From assembly GCF_900104385.1 (NCBI RefSeq), contig NZ_FNJA01000006.1, positions 124,001-188,000 on the forward strand: a stretch of 64,000 nucleotides of DNA, written 5' to 3'. Made by a program: the position numbers and the translations under genes. The notes beneath the pieces were generated by a model. That model did not search any database and was not told the origin of the DNA. It was given only the letters and a program-made list of their open reading frames with translations. Below are positions 31,053 through 39,478 of this stretch, one piece after another. The stretch comes from Rhodoferax sp. OV413 (lineage in GTDB: Bacteria; Pseudomonadota; Gammaproteobacteria; Burkholderiales; Burkholderiaceae_C). Each line of letters starts with the position of its first letter. The stretch's first letter is position 1.

Positions 31053-31897
31053 GACTCTTTTTTCTTGAACAGTTTGCTTGCACCGCCCACGACAGCGACC
31101 GCGCCGACAGCAATGATTTTCCAACCTGCCGCAAGGAAACCCAATATGACTTTCCAAAACCCCGACTTCACAGCAACGGCGGCAGCGCCACCGGCCACCA
31201 ACGCGGCTAAACCATATTCAGCTATTTTGTCGCCCGACTTAAATTCAGAGTATTTTTCGCCCGGGTTGAAGTCAAACCCGGCGAGTGCCGCCTTGAAGGA
31301 CTTCACATCGGTCTCCAGGGTTTCCGGCCTTGAAACCAAAATCGCACTTTCATAACCGGATCGGCCTAACAAACGAACTGTGTAATTGATGATTGGCGCA
31401 TTGCTGTCAGAGGCACGCAAACGGAGAGCCCATTCCAAGTGTTTGGTGGCAGTGTCGTAGTGCGGCGGGATGTACCAGCCTTCGGTGAACAGCTCGGACA
31501 TGCCGCGCTTGCGTCGCTCCTGATTGCCGGGTTCGTCGCTGCTTTTGAGATCCTTTAACAGCGCGTCAGGGTCAATTTTTTCGTCGTCCTTTACATAGCC
31601 AGCGGGATTAAATGAGAAGGCCGCCCACCAAGTTTCACCCACCAGAATGTTTTCATTGGAAGGCAAATTCCCCGTGAGCTCCAAGAACTTGGACCCGTTG
31701 TTTACGTCCAGAAACCGAGCACCCTGGGGGACTTTTATGGTGGCTTTATCTTCCAATGCGCCACTTGTAGGTCCTTGCTGCCACGCCAAGGCCTCCATTG
31801 CTGCCGTCCGCTCTTCACGGGATTTTTCGGCGCCATAAGCGACTGTTCCGAAAATCAGGATTGCAATCGCAACAATAGATCGTTTGGCGTTGTGCAC
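31049..31897 (-). CDS. DUF2167 family membrane protein
   Basis: 282-aa exported protein with a signal peptide (AKRSIVAIAILIFGTVAYGA), a large domain with the DUF2167 patterns LVGETWWAAFSFNPAGYVKDD and EGWYIPPHYDTATKHLEWAL, and C-terminal membrane helices (YGLAALVAGGAAAVAV, VILGFLAAGWKIIAVGAVAVVGG) with a basic tail KLFKKKES. Function of the family is unknown. First gene of the four-gene unit; the 137 bp before it are AT-rich, unlike the flanks, and probably carry its promoter. Confidence 0.8.
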   Translation of the reverse strand: MHNAKRSIVAIAILIFGTVAYGAEKSREERTAAMEALAWQQGPTSGALEDKATIKVPQGARFLDVNNGSKFLELTGNLPSNENILVGETWWAAFSFNPAGYVKDDEKIDPDALLKDLKSSDEPGNQERRKRGMSELFTEGWYIPPHYDTATKHLEWALRLRASDSNAPIINYTVRLLGRSGYESAILVSRPETLETDVKSFKAALAGFDFNPGEKYSEFKSGDKIAEYGLAALVAGGAAAVAVKSGFWKVILGFLAAGWKIIAVGAVAVVGGASKLFKKKES

Positions 31898-32034
31898 GTA
31901 TAACCTTTTAAAAGATGATTGAGCACTTTACCTGAACGTTACTTTTAGAAACAAAGCGTTTTATCCACGCGACCTGCTCTCTTCCATCTTATTAATGAAA
32001 TTAGTCGTGAAGGTGCAACGATAGAGCAGCAGCT

Positions 32035-33066
32035 TCATACGTACAAAGGTTCTTCCTGCATGGCTTCGATCTGCTCGGTGAGCATGTTCACCTGGCCGAC
32101 CCAGTAGTCGCTGCTGCCGAACCACGGGAAGTTGATGGGGAAGGTGGGGTCGCTCCAGCGCCGGGCCAGCCAGGCGCTGTAGTGGATCAGGCGCAGGGTG
32201 CGCAGTGGCTCGATCAGCGCCAGCTCGCGGCGGTCGAAGCTGCGGAACTGCTCGTAGCCGTCGACCAGGCCGCTGAGCTGGCCGGTGCGCTGGGCCCGGT
32301 CGCCGCTGAGCAGCATCCACAGGTCTTGCACGGCCGGGCCGGTGCGGGCATCGTCCAGGTCGACGAAGTGCGGGCCGCCGTTCGGGCCGTCGGTGGGTGT
32401 CCAGAGGATGTTGCCGGGGTGGCAGTCGCCGTGCAGGCGCAGGACTTTTAAGTCTTTTGGGCCTGTAGCGCTGGTGGGGAGTGCGCTGGCAGCTATTAAA
32501 TCAAGAGCATCGCCGCAGGCCTTGGTCCAGGCGCTCTGTACGTCTAGCGGCACCATTTCGTGCTTCAGCAGCCAGTCGCGGGAATGCAGGCCAAAGCTTT
32601 CCAGGTCCAGCGCCGGGCGGTGCACAAAGGGTTTTTTGGCGCCCACGGTGTGGATGCGCGCCAGGAAGCGGCCTATCCATTCGAGCACCTCGAAGTCGTC
32701 CAGCTCGGGCGGGCGGCCGCCGCGGCGCGGGCTGACGCTGAACTGGAAGCCGGCAAACGGGTGCAGGCTGCGGCCGTCCAGCACCAGCGGGCCGACGGCG
32801 GGTATCTCGGCGGCCATCAGCTCGGCGGCAAAGCTGTGCTCTTCCAGAATCTGCGCTTCGCTCCAGCGGCCGGGCCGGTAGAACTTGGCCACCACTGCGC
32901 TGCCGTCTTCCAGGTGCACCTGGTAGACCCGGTTTTCGTACGAGCTCAGAGCCATCAGCCGGCCGTCGCCATACAGGCCGACGCTGGCCAGCGCGTCCAT
33001 CACCACGTCGGGCGTGAGCGTTTCGTAGGGATGGGCGGCGTTGGAGGAAGCAGTGGGGGTGGACAT
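32035..33066 (-). CDS. srkA: Stress response kinase A (SrkA/YihE), intact copy
   Basis: 343-aa Ser/Thr protein kinase of the choline/aminoglycoside-kinase fold that counters stress-induced death in E. coli (328 aa there). The ATP Lys is in SAVVAKFYRPGRW, catalytic loop LHGDCHPGNILW (Asp and Asn) and metal-binding VDLDDARTGPAVQDLW. Around residue 190 the segment DLIAASALPTSATGPK is encoded by a copy of the dispersed repeat, still in frame. The last 583 bp are duplicated in the broken copy at 28354, and the neighbour that follows that copy is absent here. Confidence 0.9.
   Translation of the reverse strand: MSTPTASSNAAHPYETLTPDVVMDALASVGLYGDGRLMALSSYENRVYQVHLEDGSAVVAKFYRPGRWSEAQILEEHSFAAELMAAEIPAVGPLVLDGRSLHPFAGFQFSVSPRRGGRPPELDDFEVLEWIGRFLARIHTVGAKKPFVHRPALDLESFGLHSRDWLLKHEMVPLDVQSAWTKACGDALDLIAASALPTSATGPKDLKVLRLHGDCHPGNILWTPTDGPNGGPHFVDLDDARTGPAVQDLWMLLSGDRAQRTGQLSGLVDGYEQFRSFDRRELALIEPLRTLRLIHYSAWLARRWSDPTFPINFPWFGSSDYWVGQVNMLTEQIEAMQEEPLYV
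32454..32509 (+). repeat. Dispersed palindromic repeat, copy 6b, inside srkA coding sequence
   Basis: GGCCTGTAGCGCTGG...AGTGCGCTGGCAGCTATTAAAT matches the intergenic repeat consensus but is translated on the opposite strand as part of SrkA. Confidence 0.6.
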
Positions 33067-33094
33067 GCTTTGATTGTCACCGCTACAAAGCACT

Positions 33095-33124
33095 AGGCCC
33101 GCGCCATGGTTATGGCGCGGGCCT
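33095..33124. terminator. Perfect 13-bp hairpin after ohr
   Basis: AGGCCCGCGCCAT-GGTT-ATGGCGCGGGCCT between the ohr stop and the srkA start. Very stable, but without a U tract on either side, so it may slow or process the transcript rather than be a full terminator. Confidence 0.5.
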
Positions 33125-33155
33125 CGGGGGTTTGCCCTGGCGGGCAAGAGGGGGC

Positions 33156-33584
33156 TTAGACCAAAGTCAGCGTAACTTCGATATTGCCGCGGGTGGCGTT
33201 GGAGTAGGGGCACACGCCGTGGGCGGCGTCCACCAGGTCTTGGGCCACAGCGCGGTCCAGGCCGGGCAGGCTGATCTTCAGCTGGGCAGCGATGCCGAAG
33301 CCGGCGGGGATGGGGCCGATGTCTACGCTGGCGTCGATGGATGCATCGGCGGGCACAGTGATCTTCTTCAGGCCGGCCACGTGTTTCATGGCGCCCATGA
33401 AGCAGGCGGAATAGCCCGCAGCGAACAATTGCTCGGGGTTGGTGCCGTTGCCGTTACCGCCCAGTTCCTTGGGGGGCGCGAGGGTCACGCTGAGCTTGCC
33501 GTCGTCGCTGGCCGATTGGCCTTCGCGGCCGCCGGTGGTGTGGGCGTGGGCGGTGTAGAGCACTTTGTCGAGTTTGGTAGGCAT
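33156..33584 (-). CDS. ohr: Organic hydroperoxide reductase Ohr
   Basis: 142-aa OsmC/Ohr-family thiol peroxidase that reduces organic hydroperoxides using lipoylated partners. Both catalytic Cys are present, in AAGYSACFMGAMKHVA and AAHGVCPYSNATRGN, and the N-terminal KVLYTAHAHTTGGREG is characteristic of Ohr rather than OsmC. Lies 31 nt downstream of ohrR. Confidence 0.96.
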   Translation of the reverse strand: MPTKLDKVLYTAHAHTTGGREGQSASDDGKLSVTLAPPKELGGNGNGTNPEQLFAAGYSACFMGAMKHVAGLKKITVPADASIDASVDIGPIPAGFGIAAQLKISLPGLDRAVAQDLVDAAHGVCPYSNATRGNIEVTLTLV

Positions 33585-33615
33585 GGTGGTTCCTTGGGGT
33601 TTACAAAAAAGGGTG

Positions 33616-34074
33616 TCAGGCTCGGGGACTCGTCAGTCGCTCGCGCAGGGCCTGTACTTGCTGCGTGAGTGAAATCAATTCGGGCAGGGCGCATTGGGAT
33701 GCATCGAGGATGCAGCCCGGGATCTTGGTGGCCTGGGCCTGCAGGTTACGCCCCGCAGATGTCAGGCGGATGGTGACGCGGCGTTCGTCCTGGGCATCGC
33801 GCTGGCGGCTCAGCCAGCCCGCGGCTTCCATGCGCTTGAGCAGCGGTGTCAAGGTGCCGGAATCCAGGAACAGCCGCTCGCCCAGGGCCGACACCATCAG
33901 ACCGTCGTGCTCCCACAGCACCAGCATCACCAGGTACTGCGGGTAGGTCAGGCCCAGCTCTTCCAGCAGCGGCTTGTACAGCTTGGTCATGGCCAGCGAG
34001 GTGGAATACAGCGCAAAGCACAGCTGGTTGTCGAGCAGCAGGGCTTGTTCTGGGGTGATGGTGGGCTTGGCCAT
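33616..34074 (-). CDS. ohrR: OhrR, MarR-family organic peroxide sensor
   Basis: 152-aa repressor. The reactive Cys lies in LLDNQLCFALYSTSLAMTKLY, as in OhrR proteins; the winged helix has SGTLTPLLKRMEAAGWLSRQR and the wing DERRVTIRLT. Peroxide oxidation of the Cys would release DNA and induce ohr. Starts at MAKPTITPE; an upstream in-frame ATG adds seven residues that overlap the operator region. Confidence 0.93.
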   Translation of the reverse strand: MAKPTITPEQALLLDNQLCFALYSTSLAMTKLYKPLLEELGLTYPQYLVMLVLWEHDGLMVSALGERLFLDSGTLTPLLKRMEAAGWLSRQRDAQDERRVTIRLTSAGRNLQAQATKIPGCILDASQCALPELISLTQQVQALRERLTSPRA

Positions 34075-34090
34075 GGGTTGAATTATAGTT

Positions 34091-34105
34091 CGCAATTAAA
34101 TTGCG
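34091..34105. promoter_or_regulatory. OhrR operator
   Basis: CGCAATT-A-AATTGCG, a perfect inverted repeat 16 bp before the ohrR ATG. It resembles the AT-rich palindromes bound by OhrR (TACAATT-AATTGTA). It should control both ohrR and ohr. Confidence 0.75.
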
Positions 34106-34147
34106 TGCAAGTTAAATTAAAACGCACCGAAATGCGTTGCCCCCATC

Positions 34148-35005
34148 CTAGTACGTGTAAACGCCCTGGCCGGTCTTGCGGCCCAGGCGGCCGGCGGCCA
34201 CCAGCTCTTTCAGCAGCGGGCAGGGGCGGTATTTGCTGTCGCCAAATTCGTTCAAGAACACCTCCATCACCGCCAGGCAGACGTCCAGGCCGATCATGTC
34301 GGCCAGGGCCAGCGGACCCAGCGGCTGGTTGCAGCCCAAGGTCATGCCGGCGTCGATGTCTTCAGGCGTGGCTACGCCCTCGGCCAGCACGAACAGCGCC
34401 TCGTTGACCATGGGCATCAGGATGCGGTTGACCACAAAGCCCGGGCCGTTCTTCACCGTGATCGGCGTCTTGCCCAGGGCGATGGCCATGGCGTGCACCG
34501 CCTCGTGGGTGGCGTCGCTGGTCTGCAGGCCGCGGATGATTTCCACCAGCGCCATCAGCGGCACGGGGTTGAAGAAGTGCATGCCGATGCAGCGATCCGG
34601 CCGCTGGGTCACGGCCGCCAGCTTGGTGATGGAGATCGACGAGGTGTTAGACGCGATCAGCACCTCGGGCGCCAGCAGGGCGTCCAGCTGCTGCACGATC
34701 TTCACCTTGAGCGCGTAGTTCTCGGTGGCGGCTTCGATTACCAGCTGCACGGCCTTGAAGTCGTCGTACTGGGTCGAGCCGCGGATGCGCGCCAGGATGG
34801 CGGCCTTGTCGCTGGCGGTGATCTTTTCCTTCTTGATCATCCGGTCCAGGCTGCTGGCGATGGTCGCCAGGCCCTTGGCCACGGCCTCGTCCGAGATGTC
34901 CACCATCACCACATGCAGGCCGGCCGCCGCGCAGGTTTGCGCGATGCCGTTGCCCATGGTGCCAGCGCCGACAATGCCGACGGTGTTGATTGTCAAAATG
35001 CTCAT
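34148..35005 (-). CDS. 3-hydroxybutyryl-CoA dehydrogenase
   Basis: 285-aa NAD(P)-dependent short 3-hydroxyacyl-CoA dehydrogenase (Hbd/PaaH type). Rossmann motif VGIVGAGTMGNGIAQ, catalytic His-Glu segment GMHFFNPVPLMALVEII, and FVVNRILMPMVNEA with a C-terminal HCDH domain. Acts in fatty-acid, PHB or aromatic acyl-CoA degradation. ATG with GGGAG at 7 nt. No thiolase or CoA transferase adjacent. Confidence 0.93.
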   Translation of the reverse strand: MSILTINTVGIVGAGTMGNGIAQTCAAAGLHVVMVDISDEAVAKGLATIASSLDRMIKKEKITASDKAAILARIRGSTQYDDFKAVQLVIEAATENYALKVKIVQQLDALLAPEVLIASNTSSISITKLAAVTQRPDRCIGMHFFNPVPLMALVEIIRGLQTSDATHEAVHAMAIALGKTPITVKNGPGFVVNRILMPMVNEALFVLAEGVATPEDIDAGMTLGCNQPLGPLALADMIGLDVCLAVMEVFLNEFGDSKYRPCPLLKELVAAGRLGRKTGQGVYTY

Positions 35006-35083
35006 AGCGGACTCCCGGTAGAAAAATTGGTTGCAATGCAACATTCATCATAAAGCGGCTTATCCGCCGACCAGATTCACACC

Positions 35084-36682
35084 ATGTTCGACTACATCAT
35101 CATCGGCGCCGGGGCCGCCGGCTGCGTGCTGGCCGGGCGGCTCAGCGAAGACCCGGCGGTCAACGTGGCCCTGCTCGAAGCCGGCGGCAGCGACCACAGC
35201 CCGCTGGTGCAGTGCCCGTCCGGCATTGCGCTACTGGCCAAGTACGGTCGCACGCACTGGCGCTTCGACACCATGCCGCAGCCGGGGCTGAACGGGCGCA
35301 GCGGCTTCCAGCCACGCGGCAAGGTGCTGGGCGGGTCGACCTCGGTCAACGCCATGATCTACACCCGCGGCCAGCCCGCCGACTACGACCACTGGGCGGC
35401 CGAGGGCAACCCCGGCTGGGCTTTTGCCGACGTGCTGCCGTACTTTCGCCGGGCCGAGCACAATACGCGCGGTGCCGACGCCTGGCATGGCGTGGACGGT
35501 CCGCTGCAGGTTACCGATCTGCAAAGCCCGAACCGCTACAGCCCGGCGTTTGTGCAGGCGGCTGTGCAGGCCGGCTTCCCTGCGAACAGCGACTTCAACG
35601 GCGCCACGCAGGAGGGCGTAGGCCTGTACCAGGTGATGCAAAAAGACGGCGAACGCTGCAGCGCTGCCAAGGCCTACCTCACGCCCCACCTGGGCCGGCC
35701 CAATCTGCAGGTGTTTACCGGCGCCCATACCAGCCGCATCCTGACCCAGGGCCGACGCGCCGTGGGTGTGGAATTCATACAGGACGGCCTGCTCAAGCAG
35801 CTGCGCTGCCAGGGCGAGGTGCTGCTGAGCGCCGGCGCGTTGCAATCGCCGCAGCTGCTGATGCTGTCCGGCATCGGCGACCACGCGCAGCTGCTGGCCA
35901 ATGGCATTGCCACCGTGCACCACCTGCCGGGCGTGGGCCTGCACCTGCACGACCATGTGGACGTGGTGCATGCGGTCCACGCCCCGCGCGCCAAAGAGCT
36001 GTGGGGGCTGTCACCCACCGGGCTCACACATATCGCCCAGGGCGTGGTCGATTGGCGTAAACACCGCCGCGGTCGGCTGACCAGCAACCTGGCCGAGGCC
36101 GGCGGCTTCGTCAAAAGCCAGCCCGGCGAGCCGTTGCCCGATCTGCAGCTGCACTTTGTGCCGGCCAAGCTGGTCGACCACGGCCGCAAGACCCTGTGGG
36201 GCCACGGCTATTCGGTGCACGTGTGCGTGCTGCGTCCGGAAAGCCGCGGCAGCGTGACCCTGGACAGCAAGGACCCGCTGGCCGCGCCGCTGATCGACCC
36301 GAACTTCCTGGGCGAGCGCGCCGACATGGAGCGGCTGCTGCGGGGCTACCAGCTGGTGCGCCGCATCTGCGCCCAGCCGGCCCTGGCCGCGCTGGGCGGG
36401 CGGGAGCTGGCGGCCCCGGCCGCAGCCCAGGGCGATATGGCATTGGAGTACTACCTGCGCGAGCACGCCGACACGGTCTACCACCCGGTGGGCAGCTGCC
36501 GCATGGGGCCGGGGCCGCTGGACGTGGTGGACGCGCGGCTGCGGGTGCACGGCGTGGCCGGCCTGCGGGTGGTGGACGCGTCCATCATGCCGCGCATCGT
36601 CAGCGGCAATACGACGGCAGCCGTCACCATGTTGGCGGAAAAAGCCACAGATATGTTGCGCGAGGATGCGGCACGGGGCTGA
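35084..36682 (+). CDS. GMC-family FAD alcohol/choline dehydrogenase
   Basis: 532 aa. FAD-binding IIGAGAAGCVLAGRLSED at residues 4-21, GMC signature GGSTSVNAMIYTRGQ near residue 85, second signature GALQSPQLLMLSGIG, and the active-site His in YHPVGSCRMGPG with the partner Asn in IVSGNTTAA. Such enzymes oxidise alcohols or choline to aldehydes at the membrane. The substrate cannot be fixed from sequence; AlkJ-like alcohol dehydrogenase is equally possible. Confidence 0.88.
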   Translation: MFDYIIIGAGAAGCVLAGRLSEDPAVNVALLEAGGSDHSPLVQCPSGIALLAKYGRTHWRFDTMPQPGLNGRSGFQPRGKVLGGSTSVNAMIYTRGQPADYDHWAAEGNPGWAFADVLPYFRRAEHNTRGADAWHGVDGPLQVTDLQSPNRYSPAFVQAAVQAGFPANSDFNGATQEGVGLYQVMQKDGERCSAAKAYLTPHLGRPNLQVFTGAHTSRILTQGRRAVGVEFIQDGLLKQLRCQGEVLLSAGALQSPQLLMLSGIGDHAQLLANGIATVHHLPGVGLHLHDHVDVVHAVHAPRAKELWGLSPTGLTHIAQGVVDWRKHRRGRLTSNLAEAGGFVKSQPGEPLPDLQLHFVPAKLVDHGRKTLWGHGYSVHVCVLRPESRGSVTLDSKDPLAAPLIDPNFLGERADMERLLRGYQLVRRICAQPALAALGGRELAAPAAAQGDMALEYYLREHADTVYHPVGSCRMGPGPLDVVDARLRVHGVAGLRVVDASIMPRIVSGNTTAAVTMLAEKATDMLREDAARG

Positions 36683-36763
36683 TTTCTTTGGAAGAATGGT
36701 AGCGTTACCGCAATTGCCTATTCCCAGCTGCCATCCCCGCTGCCGCAAGGCCCGCCACATCCC

Positions 36764-38113
36764 ATGCATCTGCCTGAACGCCCCCGGCTGAACGCCGTCG
36801 CCGGCCCCATCTTTGGGGAGTTCTTACTGGGTTACACCGTCGTCATCGCCGGCCTGTGGCTGGCCTCGCATACCTCGGACGGCGCGGCCGGCAGCCTGGG
36901 CCTGGCGAACCAGGTGCTGGAGTCGCTGTACGTGGTGTTCCGGGTGCTGGCCATCGGCATGGGCGTGGTGATCACCCAGCTGCTGGGCGGCCAGCAGGTC
37001 GAGCTGGTGCGGCGCACTGCGCTGTCGGGCCTGGGAGCTTGCACCTGGGCCGGGCTGTTCGTGGTGTCCATCCTGGTGCTGGGCAACGACTTGATCCTCG
37101 ACGTGCTGAACGCCCCCGACGAAATCCTGCCGCTGGCCAGCCCCTATCTGCAGCTGTTGGCGCCGGCCGCGCTGCTCGACGGCTACAACCTGACCATGGC
37201 GGCGATTCTGCGCGCCCATCTGCATGCGCGCGACTCGCTGAAGGTGATGGTGGTCATGCACAGCACCCACCTGGCGCTGGCCGTGCCGCTGATGCTGGGC
37301 GTGGGCCCGTGGGACGGGCTGGGCCTGTACGGCTTTGCGGTGGCGCTGGTGGTGAGCCGGGCGCTGGGCCTGGCCTTGCACCTGGTGCTGTGGCGCAAAC
37401 GCATGGACCTGGTGCCCACGGCCCGCCACTGGTGGGTGCTGCAGCCGCGGGTGCTGGCACCGGTGTTGCGCATCGGTGTGCCGGGCGCCAGCGCCGAACT
37501 CGGTTACCGCGCGGCCTTCATGGTGTCGCTGGCCGGCGCGGCGCGGCTAGGCGTGGTGGCGCTGGCCACCCATGCCTACACCTTGCAGCTGCTGCGCTAT
37601 GTGTTGCTGGTGAGCCTGGCGATAGGCTGGGCCTGCGAGATCATGGTCGGCCGGCTGGTCGGTGGCGGCCAGTTCAGTCAGGCCCGGGCGCTGGTGCGCA
37701 AGGGTGTGCGCAACGGGCTGATGGCCTCCGGCGGCCTGGCGCTGGCGGCGGCCCTGGCCGCGCCCTGGCTGATGCGCGTGTTCACCAAGGACCCGCATGT
37801 GATCCAGGCCGCGCAAACCCTGCTGTGGATCGCGGTGGCGCTGGAGACCGGGCGGGTGTTCAACCTGATCGTCACCGGCGCGCTGCGGGCTACGGGTGAC
37901 GTGATCTACCCGGTGGCCGCCAGCATAGGCTCGTTTGTGCTGGTACTGGGCTTGGGGTCGTATGTGCTGGGCCGCAGCCTGGGCCTGCCGGGCATCTTCA
38001 TTGCCTACGCGGCCGACGAATGGGTGCGCGGCCTGCTGATGATGGCGCGCTGGCATTGGCACGGCTGGCTGCCGCATGCGCGCAGTTCGCAGCGCCGGGT
38101 GCGCAAGCGCTGA
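36764..38113 (+). CDS. MATE-family exporter
   Basis: 449-aa membrane protein with about 12 hydrophobic helices in two related halves. Typical MATE segments are GMGVVITQLLGGQQVEL in the first half and the second-half equivalents AIGWACEIMVGRLVGGGQF and RATGDVIYPVAASIGSF. It should export cationic compounds with Na+ or H+ exchange. A Pro/Glu pair near the N terminus (PIFGEFLLGY) is as in the family. Substrate unknown. Confidence 0.87.
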   Translation: MHLPERPRLNAVAGPIFGEFLLGYTVVIAGLWLASHTSDGAAGSLGLANQVLESLYVVFRVLAIGMGVVITQLLGGQQVELVRRTALSGLGACTWAGLFVVSILVLGNDLILDVLNAPDEILPLASPYLQLLAPAALLDGYNLTMAAILRAHLHARDSLKVMVVMHSTHLALAVPLMLGVGPWDGLGLYGFAVALVVSRALGLALHLVLWRKRMDLVPTARHWWVLQPRVLAPVLRIGVPGASAELGYRAAFMVSLAGAARLGVVALATHAYTLQLLRYVLLVSLAIGWACEIMVGRLVGGGQFSQARALVRKGVRNGLMASGGLALAAALAAPWLMRVFTKDPHVIQAAQTLLWIAVALETGRVFNLIVTGALRATGDVIYPVAASIGSFVLVLGLGSYVLGRSLGLPGIFIAYAADEWVRGLLMMARWHWHGWLPHARSSQRRVRKR

Positions 38114-38130
38114 CTGCTATCGATAAGGGC

Positions 38131-38200
38131 GTAAATTTCTTGTGCGAAAAGTGCCGCTAGCGCAGGTTAATTAAGCGCGACTAGCTATTGATTAAATAGC
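38131..38200 (+). repeat. Dispersed palindromic repeat, copy 7
   Basis: GTGCCGCTAGCGCAG...AAGCGCGACTAGCTATTGATTAAATAGC after the MATE gene; a full-length copy. Confidence 0.75.
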
Positions 38201-38210
38201 AAATTTGCAA

Positions 38211-39317
38211 TCAGCGGCGGAACTTGCCATCGGCGCTGATGATGGCCAGGTCGGCAAAGTCCAGGCCGCTGTGGTCGCTGGGGCTGTAGCTGACGTCCAG
38301 CCCGCCGATGTCGAGCTTGCCCTGGTTTTCCAATGCGGCCTGTATGCGTTCGCGGGTGGGCTTGGGGCCGGCGCGGTGCAGGGCCGCCACCAGCACCTTG
38401 GCGGCAGCAAAGCCTTCGACCATGGCCGGGCTGGAATCGTCCAGGCCCTTGGCCCGTGCGAGGTCGGCAAACTCCCTGATGAACGCATAGTTGAACGAGC
38501 GCGGGAACACCTGGGTCACCACCACGCCGCTGGCATGGCTGCCGAGCCCCGAGATAAAACCGGCGGACGCGTTGTTGGATAGGGTGATGAACTGGGCGTT
38601 GCTGCCGGCCGCCTTGAGCGCCTTGATGCCTTCGACCGCCGCGGCGCTGGATGCCACCAGCAGCACGGCCTGCGCCCCGGACTGCACGACGGCCGGTGCG
38701 ATTTGCGAGAAGTCGGGCTTGGCGCGGTCAAACTTTTCCAGCACCACCGGGGTCAGCTTGGCATGCTGCAAACCCTTCTGGGCGCCGGCCAGACCGTCCG
38801 TGCCAAAGCTGTCGTCGGTGTAGACCACGGCGATCTTGCTGATGCCGGTGCTGGCCAGGTGGGCCATGGCTTTCTCGGCTTCGCGCTGGTAGGTGGCGCG
38901 CACGTTGAACACATGCTTGCGCACCGGCTGGTGCAGCACCATGGCGCCGGTGGACGGGCCGACCAGGGGCACTCCGTATTTGTCCAGCAGCGGAATGATG
39001 GCTTCGGTATTCGGCGTGCCGCGGGTCAGGAACATGGCGACCACGTTTTTCTCGGTGATCAGAATGCGTGTGTTCTCTGCCGACAGCGCCGGGTCGAACT
39101 TGTCGTCCAGCGACAGCAGCTCGATCTTCTGCCCGGCCACGCCGCCCTTGGCGTTGACCATGTCGAAATACAGCTTGGCGCCGTCGGTGGTTTCCTTGAC
39201 GCCGACCGCCACCGAGCCGGTGAAGCCCGCCGTCTGGCCGACCAGGATTTGTGCGGCGGCGGGCAGGCCCAGGGCGCAGAGCAGGGCGGTCAGGGCGGCG
39301 GCGTAGCGGTGTTTCAT
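38211..39317 (-). CDS. Periplasmic branched-chain-amino-acid-type substrate-binding protein
   Basis: 368 aa with signal peptide (cleavage after LPAAA) and a type-1 periplasmic binding fold: GQTAGFTGSVAVGVKETTDG, FLTRGTPNTEAIIPLLDKYGVPLVGPSTGA and AVVYTDDSFGTDGLAG. Related to LivJ-like receptors of ABC importers. No permease or ATPase genes are nearby, so it works with a transporter encoded elsewhere. Ligand unknown. Confidence 0.85.
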   Translation of the reverse strand: MKHRYAAALTALLCALGLPAAAQILVGQTAGFTGSVAVGVKETTDGAKLYFDMVNAKGGVAGQKIELLSLDDKFDPALSAENTRILITEKNVVAMFLTRGTPNTEAIIPLLDKYGVPLVGPSTGAMVLHQPVRKHVFNVRATYQREAEKAMAHLASTGISKIAVVYTDDSFGTDGLAGAQKGLQHAKLTPVVLEKFDRAKPDFSQIAPAVVQSGAQAVLLVASSAAAVEGIKALKAAGSNAQFITLSNNASAGFISGLGSHASGVVVTQVFPRSFNYAFIREFADLARAKGLDDSSPAMVEGFAAAKVLVAALHRAGPKPTRERIQAALENQGKLDIGGLDVSYSPSDHSGLDFADLAIISADGKFRR

Positions 39318-39478
39318 GGGCGGAGTTCGAAGAGGAGGATCGATTGGGCCACGGGGTCGCGTAGGGTAACAGGATGTTTCTACCTAGGCCAACCCAGGCC
39401 CCCCGCTGCGGCCACATGCGGTAAATTCGCCGCTTCCGGCCCGCTCGGGCCCACCCTCCTGTCGCACTGCATACGTTC

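Noticed and set aside
33095-33124. Operator palindrome for srkA
   Set aside because: The 26 paired bases are better explained as an RNA hairpin at the end of the ohr transcript; the GC-only stem is unlike known operator sites.
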